From the NCBI GenBank assembly GCA_902521995.1, contig CABYTO010000001.1, positions 98,149 through 162,148 of the forward strand: a stretch of DNA of 64,000 nt, in the 5' to 3' direction. The translations under genes were made by a program, and so were the position numbers. The notes beneath the pieces were generated by a model. That model was not told the origin of the DNA and ran no database searches. It saw nothing but the letters and a program-made list of their open reading frames with translations. This document shows positions 17,317 to 26,736 of this stretch, piece by piece. Origin of the DNA: an uncultured Prochlorococcus sp. (lineage in GTDB: Bacteria > Cyanobacteriota > Cyanobacteriia > PCC-6307 > Cyanobiaceae). The first letter of the stretch is position 1; each line of letters starts with the position of its first letter.

Positions 17317-18904
17317 CTTTTAATTCCAAATTCTTTAGTTCTTTTACTACATTACGGCATAATCCTAAGTTCCATTTTTCAAGAAGAAGATCATGCTTTC
17401 TATCTAAAGGTAAAAGTTGAAATCTAAGATTATTTTCCTGCAATTTTATTTGAACTGAGGAGATTACCTTGTCAGGTCTTTGATCAAGAGCTGCTGCTAG
17501 TCTCAGGATTAATGACATTTCAAGAACTAATGTTTTATCTTCTTTGGATATTAAATTTTGCCAAGACTCATGTCTTTTCTTGGGTAGAGTCTTTCTATGG
17601 TACCTAGCAATTGAAGCAATAATATTTGTTTCTGATTCAGAATATCCCAACAACTCACAATTTTTTATTAAGTACCATGAGTGTTTGTGATATGAACCAA
17701 CATTCACGTATTTTCCACAATTATAAAGATTAGAAGCCGCCCAAAGAAGTTCTTTGGCTTTAGGGTCATTATCGCTATGAAAGATATTTTTAGTCTGATC
17801 ATAGATTTGAAAGGCAATATCGATAACTTTCTCAGCTCTTGTGCTATCAACTCTAAACTTTCTGGCCTGATGAACTATGGTTGTTTTTCTAATATTGCTT
17901 TGAATATTTAACTCGTTTTTTATTATCCCTTTACGAAGCATCCAATCAACAACTAATCCCTCTCTGAGCGCCCTCTCACTTATAGTTAATTCATTAAAGT
18001 TCAACATCTCCATTGCGGTGTTTAATATCAATGCTCCTGGAACAATTATTTCTGCTCTTCTCTCACTTAATGAAGGTATTTTCTTAATTTCCGAAACTGG
18101 CAATTTAATTAGTTTTTCCAATACATTTTGTAAATTTTCCCTTTTAAATTTATAACCATGCAACTTTTGTTTAGATTCTCCCAAATCATCTGCAATCAAA
18201 TTTCCTAATGAGGTTGCAGTGCCACTGGTTGCAATCATAGATAAAGTTTTATCTCCCTTAGATCTACTCTTTATTTTTCGAACAGATGGTTCTAAAGATC
18301 CTTTAATAAAAGTATTTAGAAAACTCGATCTTTCTGAATTTATAGACTCTTTATTTAAAAAATCATTTTTAAGTCTTACCGCCCCAATTCTCGAACTGGT
18401 AAGAGCTATAGCATCTTTTTTATCAGCAAGTATTAATTCTGTAGATCCTCCTCCAATATCTATTATTACAAAAGACTGATCTTCAAAAGCCATACCAGAA
18501 AGAACACCAAGATAAATTAATCTGGCTTCCTCAGAACCACTTATCATTTCTATTTGAATATCAGTTTCATCAAGAACTCGTCTAATAAAATCTTGACCAT
18601 TTGGAGCTTCCCTAACTGCACTTGTTGCTGCTGTTAATATTTGTTTTACTCCATTACTTTTGCAATATTCCTTAAATCGCTTAAGAGTAACTAATGCTCT
18701 TTGGATTGATTCTTCAGTAAGATTACCCTCCTCATCTCTTTCTCCAAGACGAGTGGTTGATTTATCAGTGAATTTTATTGAAAATGATTTTAATTCTTGA
18801 TTAATTTCTGCTACCAAGAGATGTGTAGAGTTAGTTCCAATATCTATAGAAGCTACTAAAATTTGCTTTTCTTGAAAATATCTTAAATCTTGTTTCAGTA
18901 TCAT
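17309..18904 (-). CDS. ppx: exopolyphosphatase / guanosine pentaphosphatase (Ppx/GppA)
   Basis: Hydrolyses terminal phosphates of polyphosphate or pppGpp. The ASKHA-fold signatures are DIGTNSTHLLVAEI, SGSEEARLIYLGV and IDIGGGSTELI. The C-terminal third carries an HD-like helical region (HSWYLIKNCELLGYSESE, IARYHRKTLPKKRHESW). At 531 residues it is the long two-module form. An ATG at 18904 gives a 17-residue lead before the first motif. It overlaps the RodZ-like gene tail-to-tail by 8 nt. Confidence 0.93.
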   Translation of the reverse strand: MILKQDLRYFQEKQILVASIDIGTNSTHLLVAEINQELKSFSIKFTDKSTTRLGERDEEGNLTEESIQRALVTLKRFKEYCKSNGVKQILTAATSAVREAPNGQDFIRRVLDETDIQIEMISGSEEARLIYLGVLSGMAFEDQSFVIIDIGGGSTELILADKKDAIALTSSRIGAVRLKNDFLNKESINSERSSFLNTFIKGSLEPSVRKIKSRSKGDKTLSMIATSGTATSLGNLIADDLGESKQKLHGYKFKRENLQNVLEKLIKLPVSEIKKIPSLSERRAEIIVPGALILNTAMEMLNFNELTISERALREGLVVDWMLRKGIIKNELNIQSNIRKTTIVHQARKFRVDSTRAEKVIDIAFQIYDQTKNIFHSDNDPKAKELLWAASNLYNCGKYVNVGSYHKHSWYLIKNCELLGYSESETNIIASIARYHRKTLPKKRHESWQNLISKEDKTLVLEMSLILRLAAALDQRPDKVISSVQIKLQENNLRFQLLPLDRKHDLLLEKWNLGLCRNVVKELKNLELKVI

Positions 18905-19008
18905 TTCTTTTTATAAGATGCAGATATCTTTAGTCCATTAATAAATATACCCAACATTGATTATTAAATAATAGAAATCATTTTATCCTAGTAAGACTAT
19001 TTAAAGAT

Positions 19009-19917
19009 ATGAAATATACAATAGGTCATATGAAAAATAAAAATCGACAAATTAAATTAAGTACTATTTTTGAATTATTAAGGTGGAATAAGCCAACTGG
19101 AAGAATGATCTTACTTATTCCTGCTGGATGGAGTTTATATTTAACCCCAGATGCTAATCCAACATTTTTAATGTTGCTAAGAATAATACTGGGAGGACTT
19201 CTAGTAAGTGGATTAGGCTGTGTGGTTAATGATATTTGGGACAAAAAAATTGATCAAAGAGTTGTTAGGACAAAAAATAGACCTCTAGCTGCAAACAAAA
19301 TCGGTCTTAAAACAGCGTATTCAATTCTTTTCTTTTTAATTTTATGTAGCTTCTTTTTAACTTTGTCACTACCTCAGCCTGGAAGAATTCTTTCCATTTC
19401 ACTTGCTTTTTTAGCTTTACCTATCATTTTAATTTATCCTTCTGCCAAAAGATGGTTTAAATATCCTCAATTAATCTTATCCATATGCTGGGGTTTTGCT
19501 GTCTTAATTCCCTGGGCCGCAAATGAAGGCAATTTAAATAGTATTGTTTTATTATTTTGCTGGCTAGCTACCATTTTTTGGACTTTTGGCTTTGACACGA
19601 TTTATGCTTTGGCAGATAAAAAATATGATATAAAAATTGGGATAAATAGTTCCGCTGTTAACCTCCAGAACAATACAAGAATAACCATTCAAATTTGTTA
19701 TTTTTTAACTTCTTGTTTTCTCGCAATATGCGGATTTATTAATCAAATGGATTTTATTTTTTGGCCAATTTGGCTTGCAACGTCAATCTTAATGCAGAGA
19801 GATATACTAAAAGTATTTCCTGAGGAAAAGCAATCAATAAAAAATATCGGGAATCACTTCAAAAATCAATCAATTTATGGAGGAGTCATTCTATTAGGAA
19901 TTATTATTGCCTCATAA
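19009..19917 (+). CDS. ubiA: UbiA-family 4-hydroxybenzoate polyprenyltransferase
   Basis: A membrane prenyltransferase attaching a polyprenyl tail to an aromatic acid; in cyanobacteria this type serves plastoquinone synthesis. Both Asp-rich motifs are present: NDIWDKKIDQRVVRTKNRPLA and DTIYALADKKYD. It has about eight helices and 302 residues. A second ATG at 19030 (MKNKNRQ) would drop seven residues. The S66 peptidase gene follows by 9 nt. It is one of three UbiA-superfamily members in this window, with ctaB and chlG. Confidence 0.9.
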   Translation: MKYTIGHMKNKNRQIKLSTIFELLRWNKPTGRMILLIPAGWSLYLTPDANPTFLMLLRIILGGLLVSGLGCVVNDIWDKKIDQRVVRTKNRPLAANKIGLKTAYSILFFLILCSFFLTLSLPQPGRILSISLAFLALPIILIYPSAKRWFKYPQLILSICWGFAVLIPWAANEGNLNSIVLLFCWLATIFWTFGFDTIYALADKKYDIKIGINSSAVNLQNNTRITIQICYFLTSCFLAICGFINQMDFIFWPIWLATSILMQRDILKVFPEEKQSIKNIGNHFKNQSIYGGVILLGIIIAS

Positions 19918-19926
19918 ATTCTAAAT

Positions 19927-20796
19927 ATGGTTTTTATTTTAAAAAAAGGCGATTTAATTGATATTTTAGCTCCAGGCTCCTTTATTGATGAAGAGGAAAA
20001 TTTTCAAAAAGGCATAGAAATCTTAAAGAACTGGGGTTTGGAAATTAATGAAAATAATTCTTTATCAAAAAAATTTGGTTATTTTGCAGGCGATGATCTA
20101 ACTAGATTTGAAGAACTGGAAAAAGCACAAAATAGTAAGTTAATCATTTTTGCAAAAGGAGGCTGGGGTTCAGCAAGACTTTTGGAAAAAGAACCTTCTT
20201 GGCAGAATGGTTTAATGCTTGGATTCTCAGATACATGTTCTTTATTACTATCTAAATATTCTCAAGGATTTATAGGTTCTATTCATGGCCCAATGGTTAC
20301 TAGCCTTTTCAAAGAGCCAGAGTGGAGTCTCGAGAGGCTAAGAAATTTACTTTTTGAGGGATATGTTGAGGACATAAGAGGAATTCCTTTAAGAGCTGGA
20401 AAAGCTAAAGGAGAAATTATTGTTTCTAATTTAACTATTGCTACTTTTTTAATTGGTACTAATCACTTTCCAGATTGCAAAGGAAAAATAATAATTTTTG
20501 AAGATATAAATGAAGATATTTATAAAATTGATCGTATGTTGACTTACCTCAGAATGACTAAAATACTTTCTGAAATTGCTGGTATTGGATTCGGAAGTTT
20601 TTCTAATGATTCCTGCGACATTGAATGGAAAAACTTACTAAAAAAATGCATTATTGAAAGACTCCAAGAGTTCGATTTTCCTATTCTTTTTGATCTCCCA
20701 ATAGGACACATATCAGGGAATGCATGCATCCCGTTAGGGTACCAAGCCACCTTAAATGGTGACAACGGCATTCTTAGTATTGATAAATCTTTTTAA
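19927..20796 (+). CDS. S66-family LD-carboxypeptidase (LdcA/MccF-like)
   Basis: A 289-residue serine peptidase of family S66, whose members trim tetrapeptides from recycled murein (LdcA) or detoxify microcin (MccF). The nucleophile motif is GFSDTCSLLL. Supporting segments are FAKGGWGSARLLE, SIHGPMVTSL and IIFEDINEDIYKIDRML. A murein-recycling role is the simpler inference, as no immunity genes are nearby. It ends one base from the convergent ispD. Confidence 0.85.
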   Translation: MVFILKKGDLIDILAPGSFIDEEENFQKGIEILKNWGLEINENNSLSKKFGYFAGDDLTRFEELEKAQNSKLIIFAKGGWGSARLLEKEPSWQNGLMLGFSDTCSLLLSKYSQGFIGSIHGPMVTSLFKEPEWSLERLRNLLFEGYVEDIRGIPLRAGKAKGEIIVSNLTIATFLIGTNHFPDCKGKIIIFEDINEDIYKIDRMLTYLRMTKILSEIAGIGFGSFSNDSCDIEWKNLLKKCIIERLQEFDFPILFDLPIGHISGNACIPLGYQATLNGDNGILSIDKSF

Positions 20797-21468
20797 CTAG
20801 GAGTTCTTCACAAAAAGTTTTGCTATTTTCAAATCTATAGGAGATGTAATTTTTATATTTGAATAAGTTCCTTCAATAATCTTCACTTTCCAATTAAGCA
20901 TTTCGAATAGAGAAGCATCATCTGTGACTTTCCAGTTTTTATCAATTGCCATCTTATGAGCTTTTTTTAATCTATCTACTAAAAAGCCCTGAGGAGTTTG
21001 CGCTGCCCATAAATAATTTCTGTCTGGTGTTTCTTTAATAAAACCTTCATTATCAACAATCTTTATAGTGTCTGTTATCTTTGTAGCCAAAATTACAGCT
21101 TCATTTTCATCTAATTGCTTGGCACAAAGGTCTATCAATTCAGGATTAATTAGACATCTAGCGCCATCATGTATTAAAACTTTTTCAGCATCTTTTGGTA
21201 ACGCTTTTAAACCATTAAAAACTGACTGTTGTCTGGTGTCACCACCATTAATCCAATGAACTTTATGGGCAAAATCCTTAGCTGAATTTAATAATAAGTT
21301 TTTATCTTTAGGTTGCCCAATCATTCCAACCCAATTTGTTGAGCTTGCAGAAAATACAGATTTAAGTGTCCAATAAATCAAAGACTCTCCCTCTAAATCA
21401 ATAAGTAATTTATTTTTTCCAGCTTTCATTCTGCTACCGCTCCCTGCAGCTGGTATTAAAAAGTGCAC
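20797..21468 (-). CDS. ispD: 2-C-methyl-D-erythritol 4-phosphate cytidylyltransferase
   Basis: The third step of the MEP isoprenoid pathway, feeding carotenoids, chlorophyll phytol and quinone tails. Nucleotidyltransferase motifs are LIPAAGSGSRMKAGKNK at the start, VLIHDGARCLI, WAAQTPQGF and TDDASLFE. At 223 residues the length is normal. It is convergent with the S66 peptidase with no gap and divergent from fabG. Confidence 0.95.
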   Translation of the reverse strand: MHFLIPAAGSGSRMKAGKNKLLIDLEGESLIYWTLKSVFSASSTNWVGMIGQPKDKNLLLNSAKDFAHKVHWINGGDTRQQSVFNGLKALPKDAEKVLIHDGARCLINPELIDLCAKQLDENEAVILATKITDTIKIVDNEGFIKETPDRNYLWAAQTPQGFLVDRLKKAHKMAIDKNWKVTDDASLFEMLNWKVKIIEGTYSNIKITSPIDLKIAKLFVKNS

Positions 21469-21561
21469 AATAGAAGGTCTTAATATTTTCTAGACAATTA
21501 TAAATAAAAGCAATATCTTTACACAAATAGTACTACGATTGAAAATTATAAAAATTTCATA

Positions 21562-22311
21562 ATGTCCAATAAAGATTCATTATCAGGAAAAATTGCTTTA
21601 ATCACTGGAGCTAGCAGAGGAATTGGTAAAGAAATTGCTTTAGAACTAAGCCGATTGGGAGCAGAAGTTTTTATTAATTACTCTTCTTCTGATGAAAAAG
21701 CTGAAGAAGTTGTAAATTTAATAAAAAATTCAGGAGGTAAAGCTCATAAATTAAAATTTGATGTTTCAAAAGAGGATTCTGTCAGTTCAGCTTTTGAAGA
21801 AATCATCAAAATTAATGGCAACATTGATATCCTCATTAACAATGCTGGAATTACTAGGGATGGACTATTGATGAGAATGAAATCGGCACAATGGGATGAT
21901 GTACTAAATACAAACTTAAAAGGGGTTTTTCTTTGTACAAAATATGCTTCAAAATTTATGATGAAAAAAAGAAGTGGTAGCATCGTAAATATTTCATCTG
22001 TTGTTGGCATAATTGGTAATCCTGGACAAGCAAATTATTCTGCAGCCAAAGCTGGAGTTATTGGATTTACCAAAACTTGCGCTAAAGAATTTGCCTCAAG
22101 AGGTATAAATGTTAATGCAATAGCTCCAGGCTTTATAGAAACAGAGATGACTGAAAAACTTAATACAGAAGAGATTCTAAAAGTTATTCCTTTAGGGAAA
22201 TTAGGAAGTTGTACTCAAATTGCAAACTTAGTCTCATTTTTAGTTTCAAGTGATGCAGGAAGTTACATTACAGGGCAAACAATCAGTATAGATGGGGGTA
22301 TGAGTATTTAG
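21562..22311 (+). CDS. fabG: 3-oxoacyl-[ACP] reductase
   Basis: An NADPH-dependent ketoreductase of fatty-acid synthesis. TGASRGIGKE is at about residues 14-23, with NNAGITRDGLL, the active-site SSVVG and YSAAKAGVIGFTK, and the FabG-typical C terminus SDAGSYITGQTISIDGGM. At 249 residues it has the canonical length. It is convergent with a 59-residue membrane-protein gene, with no spacer between them. Confidence 0.95.
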   Translation: MSNKDSLSGKIALITGASRGIGKEIALELSRLGAEVFINYSSSDEKAEEVVNLIKNSGGKAHKLKFDVSKEDSVSSAFEEIIKINGNIDILINNAGITRDGLLMRMKSAQWDDVLNTNLKGVFLCTKYASKFMMKKRSGSIVNISSVVGIIGNPGQANYSAAKAGVIGFTKTCAKEFASRGINVNAIAPGFIETEMTEKLNTEEILKVIPLGKLGSCTQIANLVSFLVSSDAGSYITGQTISIDGGMSI

Positions 22312-22491
22312 TTATGTACTTTCATAAGGCTGGCCTAATTCATCTCTCAACCTTCTAATTTTTTGTAAAAGTTTTAGTCTTCGACTTCTAGCAGTTAATG
22401 TTAAGAAAAATCTTAAAGGAAAGTATATAAGTGTCATAGCAATCGCGAGGATTGCGGTAAGAGTAAAAATAAGATTATTTGTTTCTTCCAT
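22312..22491 (-). CDS. small conserved-looking membrane protein
   Basis: A 59-residue ORF missing from the track. The sequence begins MEETNNLIFTLTAILAIAMT, has one transmembrane helix, then a very basic arm (LTARSRRLKLLQKIRRLRDELG). The stop abuts the fabG stop exactly, which fits the compact gene packing here. I do not recognise a family. Support is the clean ATG-to-stop frame, the sensible membrane-plus-basic-tail layout and the otherwise empty spacer. Confidence 0.6.
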   Translation of the reverse strand: MEETNNLIFTLTAILAIAMTLIYFPLRFFLTLTARSRRLKLLQKIRRLRDELGQPYEST

Positions 22492-22622
22492 AACTTAAAG
22501 ATACTCTTATTTTAGTTAATTTGTATGTCCTATTAAAAGAAATTCGGCTTTCCCCACTTAATTAAATATCCCTTAAAAATGATTCTATGGGAGATTAGAA
22601 TAAGATAAAAGATCGAGTAAAC

Positions 22623-24368
22623 ATGGCTAAACAGTTAAGTTTTTCTAATGAATCAAGAGAAGCGCTAGAAAAAGGTGTGAATTTCGTAGCTAATGCGGTA
22701 AAGGTTACTATTGGACCGAAGGCAAAAAACGTTGTAATAGAAAAGAAATTTGGTTCACCAGATATAGTAAGAGATGGATCTACAGTTGCTAAAGAGATCG
22801 AGATTGAAAACCCTATTTCTAATTTAGGTGCGAAATTAATAGAACAAGTTGCATCCAAGACAAAAGAGAGTGCTGGTGATGGAACAACAACAGCAACCAT
22901 TTTGGCTCAGAAGATGGTTCAAGAGGGATTAAAAAATATTGCTTCTGGCGCCAACCCTATGGAGTTAAAAAAAGGTATGGAGGCAGGCCTAGCTTTCGTC
23001 TTAGAAAAATTAAGTTCCAGAAGTATTTCATTAAGTGGTTCTGATATCCAAAAAGTTGCAACAGTTAGTGCTGGAGGTGATGAAGAAATTGGATCTATAA
23101 TTTCGAAAGCCATGGATATTGTTACTTCAGATGGTGTAATAACTGTCGAAGAATCTCAATCACTAGAAACAGAATTAGATATAACTGAAGGTATGTCTTT
23201 TGATAGAGGTTATAGTTCTCCATATTTCGTAACCGACCAAGAAAGACAAGTTTGTGAACTTGAAAATCCTAAAATATTAATAACTGATCAAAAAGTCTCA
23301 ACTTTAGTTGATCTAGTTCCAATACTTGAAGAAATTCAGAAGTCAGGCTCACCTTTTCTAATTCTTGCTGAAGATATTGAAGGAGAGGCTTTAACCACTC
23401 TGGTTTTAAATAAGAATAGTGGGGTTTTAAATGTTGCTTCCGTAAGAGCTCCGTTATTTGGTGAGAGAAGAAAAGCTGCCCTCGAAGATATTGCAATTCT
23501 TACAGGGGCTAAGTTAATTAGCGAAGATAAATCGATGACACTTGATAAAGTATCGATTAATGATTTAGGAAAAGCAAAAAAAATAACTATCACAAAGGAT
23601 AAAACTACCATTGTTGCCTTCGAAGACACTAAAGATTTAGTTAAAGCGAGAGTAGAGAAATTAAAGAGAGAAGTAAATATAACTGAATCTGAGTATGACC
23701 AGGATAAAATCAATGAAAGGATAGCCAAACTAGCCGGAGGAGTAGCTCTTATCAAAGTAGGAGCTGCTACAGAAACAGAGATGAAGTATAAAAAGTTGAG
23801 AATCGAAGATTCCCTTAATGCTACGAAAGCTGCTATTGAAGAGGGTGTCGTTTCTGGAGGAGGACAAACTTTAATTGAAATATCAGATGACCTTACAAAT
23901 ATAAGTGAAACATCTTCAGATGATTTAAGAACAGGGATAAATATAGTCAAAGAAGCACTTTTGGAACCCACCAAACAAATAGCAAAAAATGCTGGTTTTA
24001 ATGGAGATGTAGTTGTCGCTGAAATTAAAAGACTTAACAAAGGCTTTAATGCTAATTCAGGAAAATATGAGGATTTAAAAGATTCAGGAATATTAGATCC
24101 AACCAAAGTAATAAGATTAGCTCTTCAAGATTCAGTATCTATTTCAGCTATGCTCCTCACAACAGAAGTTGCGATGGCAGACATTCCAGAGCCTGAAGCC
24201 GCCGCCCCTGGAGGACCAGGCGGAGATCCAATGGGAGGGATGGGTGGCATGGGAATGCCAGGAATGGGTGGCATGGGAATGCCAGGAATGGGTGGCATGG
24301 GAATGCCAGGAATGGGTGGTATGGGAATGCCAGGAATGGGTGGCATGGGAATGCCGGGTATGATGTAA
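22623..24368 (+). CDS. groL: chaperonin GroEL, stand-alone copy
   Basis: A 60-kDa chaperonin with the ATP-binding [14 protein letters not shown] motif, full apical and equatorial domains and 581 residues, longer than the usual 540-550. The extra length is a C-terminal tail made of five GGMGMPGM units encoded by a 24-bp tandem repeat. No groES gene is adjacent and no CIRCE inverted repeat is visible in the 131-nt upstream spacer. This therefore matches the second, monocistronic cyanobacterial groEL rather than the groESL copy. Specific clients are unknown. Confidence 0.93.
   Translation: MAKQLSFSNESREALEKGVNFVANAVKVTIGPKAKNVVIEKKFGSPDIVRDGSTVAKEIEIENPISNLGAKLIEQVASKTKESAGDGTTTATILAQKMVQEGLKNIASGANPMELKKGMEAGLAFVLEKLSSRSISLSGSDIQKVATVSAGGDEEIGSIISKAMDIVTSDGVITVEESQSLETELDITEGMSFDRGYSSPYFVTDQERQVCELENPKILITDQKVSTLVDLVPILEEIQKSGSPFLILAEDIEGEALTTLVLNKNSGVLNVASVRAPLFGERRKAALEDIAILTGAKLISEDKSMTLDKVSINDLGKAKKITITKDKTTIVAFEDTKDLVKARVEKLKREVNITESEYDQDKINERIAKLAGGVALIKVGAATETEMKYKKLRIEDSLNATKAAIEEGVVSGGGQTLIEISDDLTNISETSSDDLRTGINIVKEALLEPTKQIAKNAGFNGDVVVAEIKRLNKGFNANSGKYEDLKDSGILDPTKVIRLALQDSVSISAMLLTTEVAMADIPEPEAAAPGGPGGDPMGGMGGMGMPGMGGMGMPGMGGMGMPGMGGMGMPGMGGMGMPGMM
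24243..24362 (+). repeat. five 24-bp tandem repeats in the groEL tail
   Basis: Five consecutive 24-bp units, each coding GGMGMPGM, run to six bases before the groEL end. The first three units are identical, the fourth has one C-to-T change and the last is slightly diverged. The near identity points to recent expansion or homogenisation, so copy number probably varies between strains. Confidence 0.95.
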
Positions 24369-24386
24369 AAGCTAACTAGCTTTTTT
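24367..24386. terminator. short terminator at the end of groEL
   Basis: AAAAGCT pairs with AGCTTTT over a 4-nt loop and is followed by a T-run. It overlaps the groEL stop codon and the 3' end of the convergent gene at 24372, so it may act in both directions. The stem is only 7 bp. Confidence 0.55.
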
Positions 24387-24800
24387 ATCGTTGTTAATCC
24401 ACTTTCTTAAATTTTTAATATAAGGTAGGGGTAATTTTGGGGTTTCAGTAAATTTATTTATTTTATTATAATTTTTATTTTTGCTAGATATTTCATTGCT
24501 GCTAGAAGTTTCCAGGCCATTTGATTCCCACATTGTTTCTTCAATATTTTCAAAAGTTTTAGATAATTCAAGCTTAATTTGTTCTTGATTTTCTTCATGC
24601 ACTTCATCAATTAAAGAGATCTGTTCTTGATTTTCTTCATGCTGATTTTCTTTTTGTAGTGAACTATGGATTAATAAATCATTTAATGAATCAATCCCAA
24701 ATCTATGGACCCACTTAAGAACAACATTTTCTTTAAGCAAAAAATTATTTTCTAAAGAGGCTTGTTTAAAAACTTCTATTAAATGATTTTTTAAAAGCAT
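24372..24800 (-). CDS. hypothetical acidic protein with internal repeat
   Basis: A 142-residue protein I do not recognise. The N terminus (VFKQASLENNFLLKENVVLKWVHRFGI) looks helical and folded. The middle is Glu/Gln-rich with two copies of HEENQEQI, encoded by a 21-bp direct repeat 42 nt apart. The C terminus PKLPLPYIKNLRKWINN is basic. It is the last gene of a run with the ABC exporter upstream (7-nt gap) and may be co-transcribed with it. A coiled-coil or linker character is likely. Confidence 0.6.
   Translation of the reverse strand: MLLKNHLIEVFKQASLENNFLLKENVVLKWVHRFGIDSLNDLLIHSSLQKENQHEENQEQISLIDEVHEENQEQIKLELSKTFENIEETMWESNGLETSSSNEISSKNKNYNKINKFTETPKLPLPYIKNLRKWINNDKKAS
24580..24642 (-). 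repeat. 21-bp direct repeat pair within the 142-aa ORF
   Basis: Identical 21-bp copies begin at 24580 and 24622, spaced by 42 bp (14 codons), and duplicate the HEENQEQI segment in frame. Confidence 0.85.
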
Positions 24801-24807
24801 AAAATTT

Positions 24808-25632
24808 CTAATTTAACTTTCTATTTAACAGAGGCCTAATAATAATCAAGGAAAAAACTGTTAAAGAAAATAAAATTGAGATACAACTCTTACAAGTTAA
24901 ATCACCATATGGGGCATGTAAAGCCACTAATTCTAAATCCATAGTTTGTGTATAGGCAGTCCTAATAGGTTCAATAGCAAAAGTTAATGGATTTAATGAA
25001 GCTAACCAGCCGAGCCAATTTGGCATAAAAGAGATTGGAGCTAAAGCAGTACTCGCAAATAGAAGAGGTAAATTTATTACGAATATAAGAGCAATTAATT
25101 CAATATGTCCAGGCAAAACAAACGCTAAACATAAACTTATTGATGTCACAAAAAGAACTAATAAAATTAGTGTTGTAAATACAATTCCTAAACCATATAA
25201 GTTGGGCCATCCATAACCCAAAATGTATGAAACAATCATTATTACAACACTCTGAATAAAGCTCAAGATTGTTATGTAAAAAAAAGAAGATAAAACTATG
25301 GATAATCTACTTGTTAAAGGAGCCACAAGTAATCTATTAAGAAATCCAAACTCTCTATCAAACATTAAAGGGAGACCAGAGTTTAGGGCTCCGCTAAAAG
25401 CAGTAAAAACAATAAGTCCTGCTCCTAAAAAATTCCCATAAGAATCGACACCTGGTAAAAAACCTTCAGGAGCTTTAGAGAATAATGCTCCAAATAAAAA
25501 AAGCCAAATTATTGGTTGTAATATTCCTGCTAAAAGAGTTGATGGTCTTCTTTTTAATTGAATAAATAATCTCTTTGTTAAGGCAAATGTTTCTTGATAT
25601 AAAAAAAATAAATTATACTGTTGTAATTCCAT
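24808..25632 (-). CDS. ABC-2 type transporter permease
   Basis: A 274-residue, six-helix permease of the DrrB/ABC-2 family. The signatures are LAGILQPIIWLFLFGALF, FDREFGFLNRLLVAPL and LNPLTFAIEPIRTAY. It pairs with the ATPase 48 nt upstream, forming an exporter whose cargo is unknown. Such pairs export lipids, polysaccharides or drugs. The close linkage to ctaB is seen in several marine picocyanobacteria as I recall, but a functional tie to heme is unproven. Confidence 0.85.
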   Translation of the reverse strand: MELQQYNLFFLYQETFALTKRLFIQLKRRPSTLLAGILQPIIWLFLFGALFSKAPEGFLPGVDSYGNFLGAGLIVFTAFSGALNSGLPLMFDREFGFLNRLLVAPLTSRLSIVLSSFFYITILSFIQSVVIMIVSYILGYGWPNLYGLGIVFTTLILLVLFVTSISLCLAFVLPGHIELIALIFVINLPLLFASTALAPISFMPNWLGWLASLNPLTFAIEPIRTAYTQTMDLELVALHAPYGDLTCKSCISILFSLTVFSLIIIRPLLNRKLN

Positions 25633-25680
25633 AATTAGCAGTAATTAGTATTCATTATAGTTAGTTAACCAAAAATTTTT

Positions 25681-26700
25681 TTATCGCATGGATTGCTTTG
25701 ATTCTTTTTTTAGGTCTCTTTTCCCTGCCATATAAATTTCAGCATCCAATAATGTTTTCCCAGTTGCCTGAAGATATACATCATCCAAGCTTGGCTGACT
25801 TTGGGTAAGAGAAAAAATTTCAAACTTTGAGAAGGCTAATTCCACTTTTAGCTTCGTAAGTAAATCTTTTTGCTTATCTGCTACGAAATTTATAGAGAAA
25901 CCTTGAGCTTCATTTATGATAATCTGACTAATTCCATCTATTGAAGATAAAATTTTAGATATATTATTTGCTTCTTCCTGATTACTAAATTCTCTTACTT
26001 TCAAAGTTACTCTATCTCCTCCTAATTTATTTTTGAGCTCAGCAGGAGTTCCTTTTGCTATAACTCTTCCATCATCAATTATCACTAATCTGTCTGCCAA
26101 TTTATCTATCTCATCAAGATAGTGACTACTTAAAATAATGGTCATTCCATTATTTCTCAAATCTTTCAAAAGTTGCCATATAATATTTCTACTTTCAATA
26201 TCTAAACCAACTGTAGGTTCATCCAAAATTAATACTTGGGGCAAATGTAAAAGTCCAGCTGCCAGATCTATTCTTCTTTTCATTCCCCCTGAATAAGTTC
26301 CACACTTACGATCAATCCAATCATTCATTTCTAATTGATCTATTAATTTATTTATCCTTTCAAATTTTTTATTTTTATTGATGTGATATAAATCTGATTG
26401 AAAATCCAAAAGCTCTCGTCCAGTTAATATTTTATCAAGTGCAATGTCTTGGGCAACATAACCAATTAATTCTCTAATTTTCCTTGAATTTTTTATCAGG
26501 TTAATATTATTTATAAAAACTTCTCCACTATCAGGCTCTATTAAAGTAGCGAGTATTTTTATCAGTGTTGATTTGCCAGCACCATTTGGACCTAGTATTC
26601 CGAATAATGTGCCAGCTTCAATTTCCATCGATAAATTTTTTAATGCATTGATATCTGAATAAGATTTTGAGAGCCCTTTAACTTTTATATAATTCATCAA
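25681..26700 (-). CDS. ABC transporter ATP-binding protein (DrrA-like)
   Basis: A 339-residue ATPase with Walker A GPNGAGKST, signature YSGGMKRR, Walker B LILDEPT and the switch His in SSHYLDE. The C-terminal 100 residues form the DrrA-type accessory domain ending SLDDVYLQATGK. It energises the permease encoded immediately downstream. Two ATGs in a row allow a one-residue start ambiguity. Confidence 0.9.
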   Translation of the reverse strand: MMNYIKVKGLSKSYSDINALKNLSMEIEAGTLFGILGPNGAGKSTLIKILATLIEPDSGEVFINNINLIKNSRKIRELIGYVAQDIALDKILTGRELLDFQSDLYHINKNKKFERINKLIDQLEMNDWIDRKCGTYSGGMKRRIDLAAGLLHLPQVLILDEPTVGLDIESRNIIWQLLKDLRNNGMTIILSSHYLDEIDKLADRLVIIDDGRVIAKGTPAELKNKLGGDRVTLKVREFSNQEEANNISKILSSIDGISQIIINEAQGFSINFVADKQKDLLTKLKVELAFSKFEIFSLTQSQPSLDDVYLQATGKTLLDAEIYMAGKRDLKKESKQSMR

Positions 26701-26736
26701 ACTTACTATTTATTTAAAAAACATTTTACATCTAAT

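Noticed and set aside
22492-22622. Search for a CIRCE/HrcA operator upstream of groEL
   Set aside because: No TTAGCACTC-N9-GAGTGCTAA-like inverted repeat is present in the spacer.
23336-24106. 256-aa minus-strand ORF opposite groEL
   Set aside because: It lies wholly inside groEL on the opposite strand, its sequence is low-complexity Ser/Leu-rich, and GroEL is unmistakable. It is a shadow frame.
24150-24163. CTCCTCAC resembling the conserved loop of the Yfr1 small RNA
   Set aside because: It is coding sequence in groEL (MLLTTE) without the flanking stems, promoter or terminator of Yfr1.
24243-24362. Tandem repeats considered as a CRISPR array
   Set aside because: The units are contiguous with no spacers and encode the chaperonin tail in frame.
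24125-24363. PPIPGIPM-repeat and WVAWECQE-repeat ORFs
   Set aside because: Both are alternative-frame readings of the groEL GGM tandem repeat, not genes.
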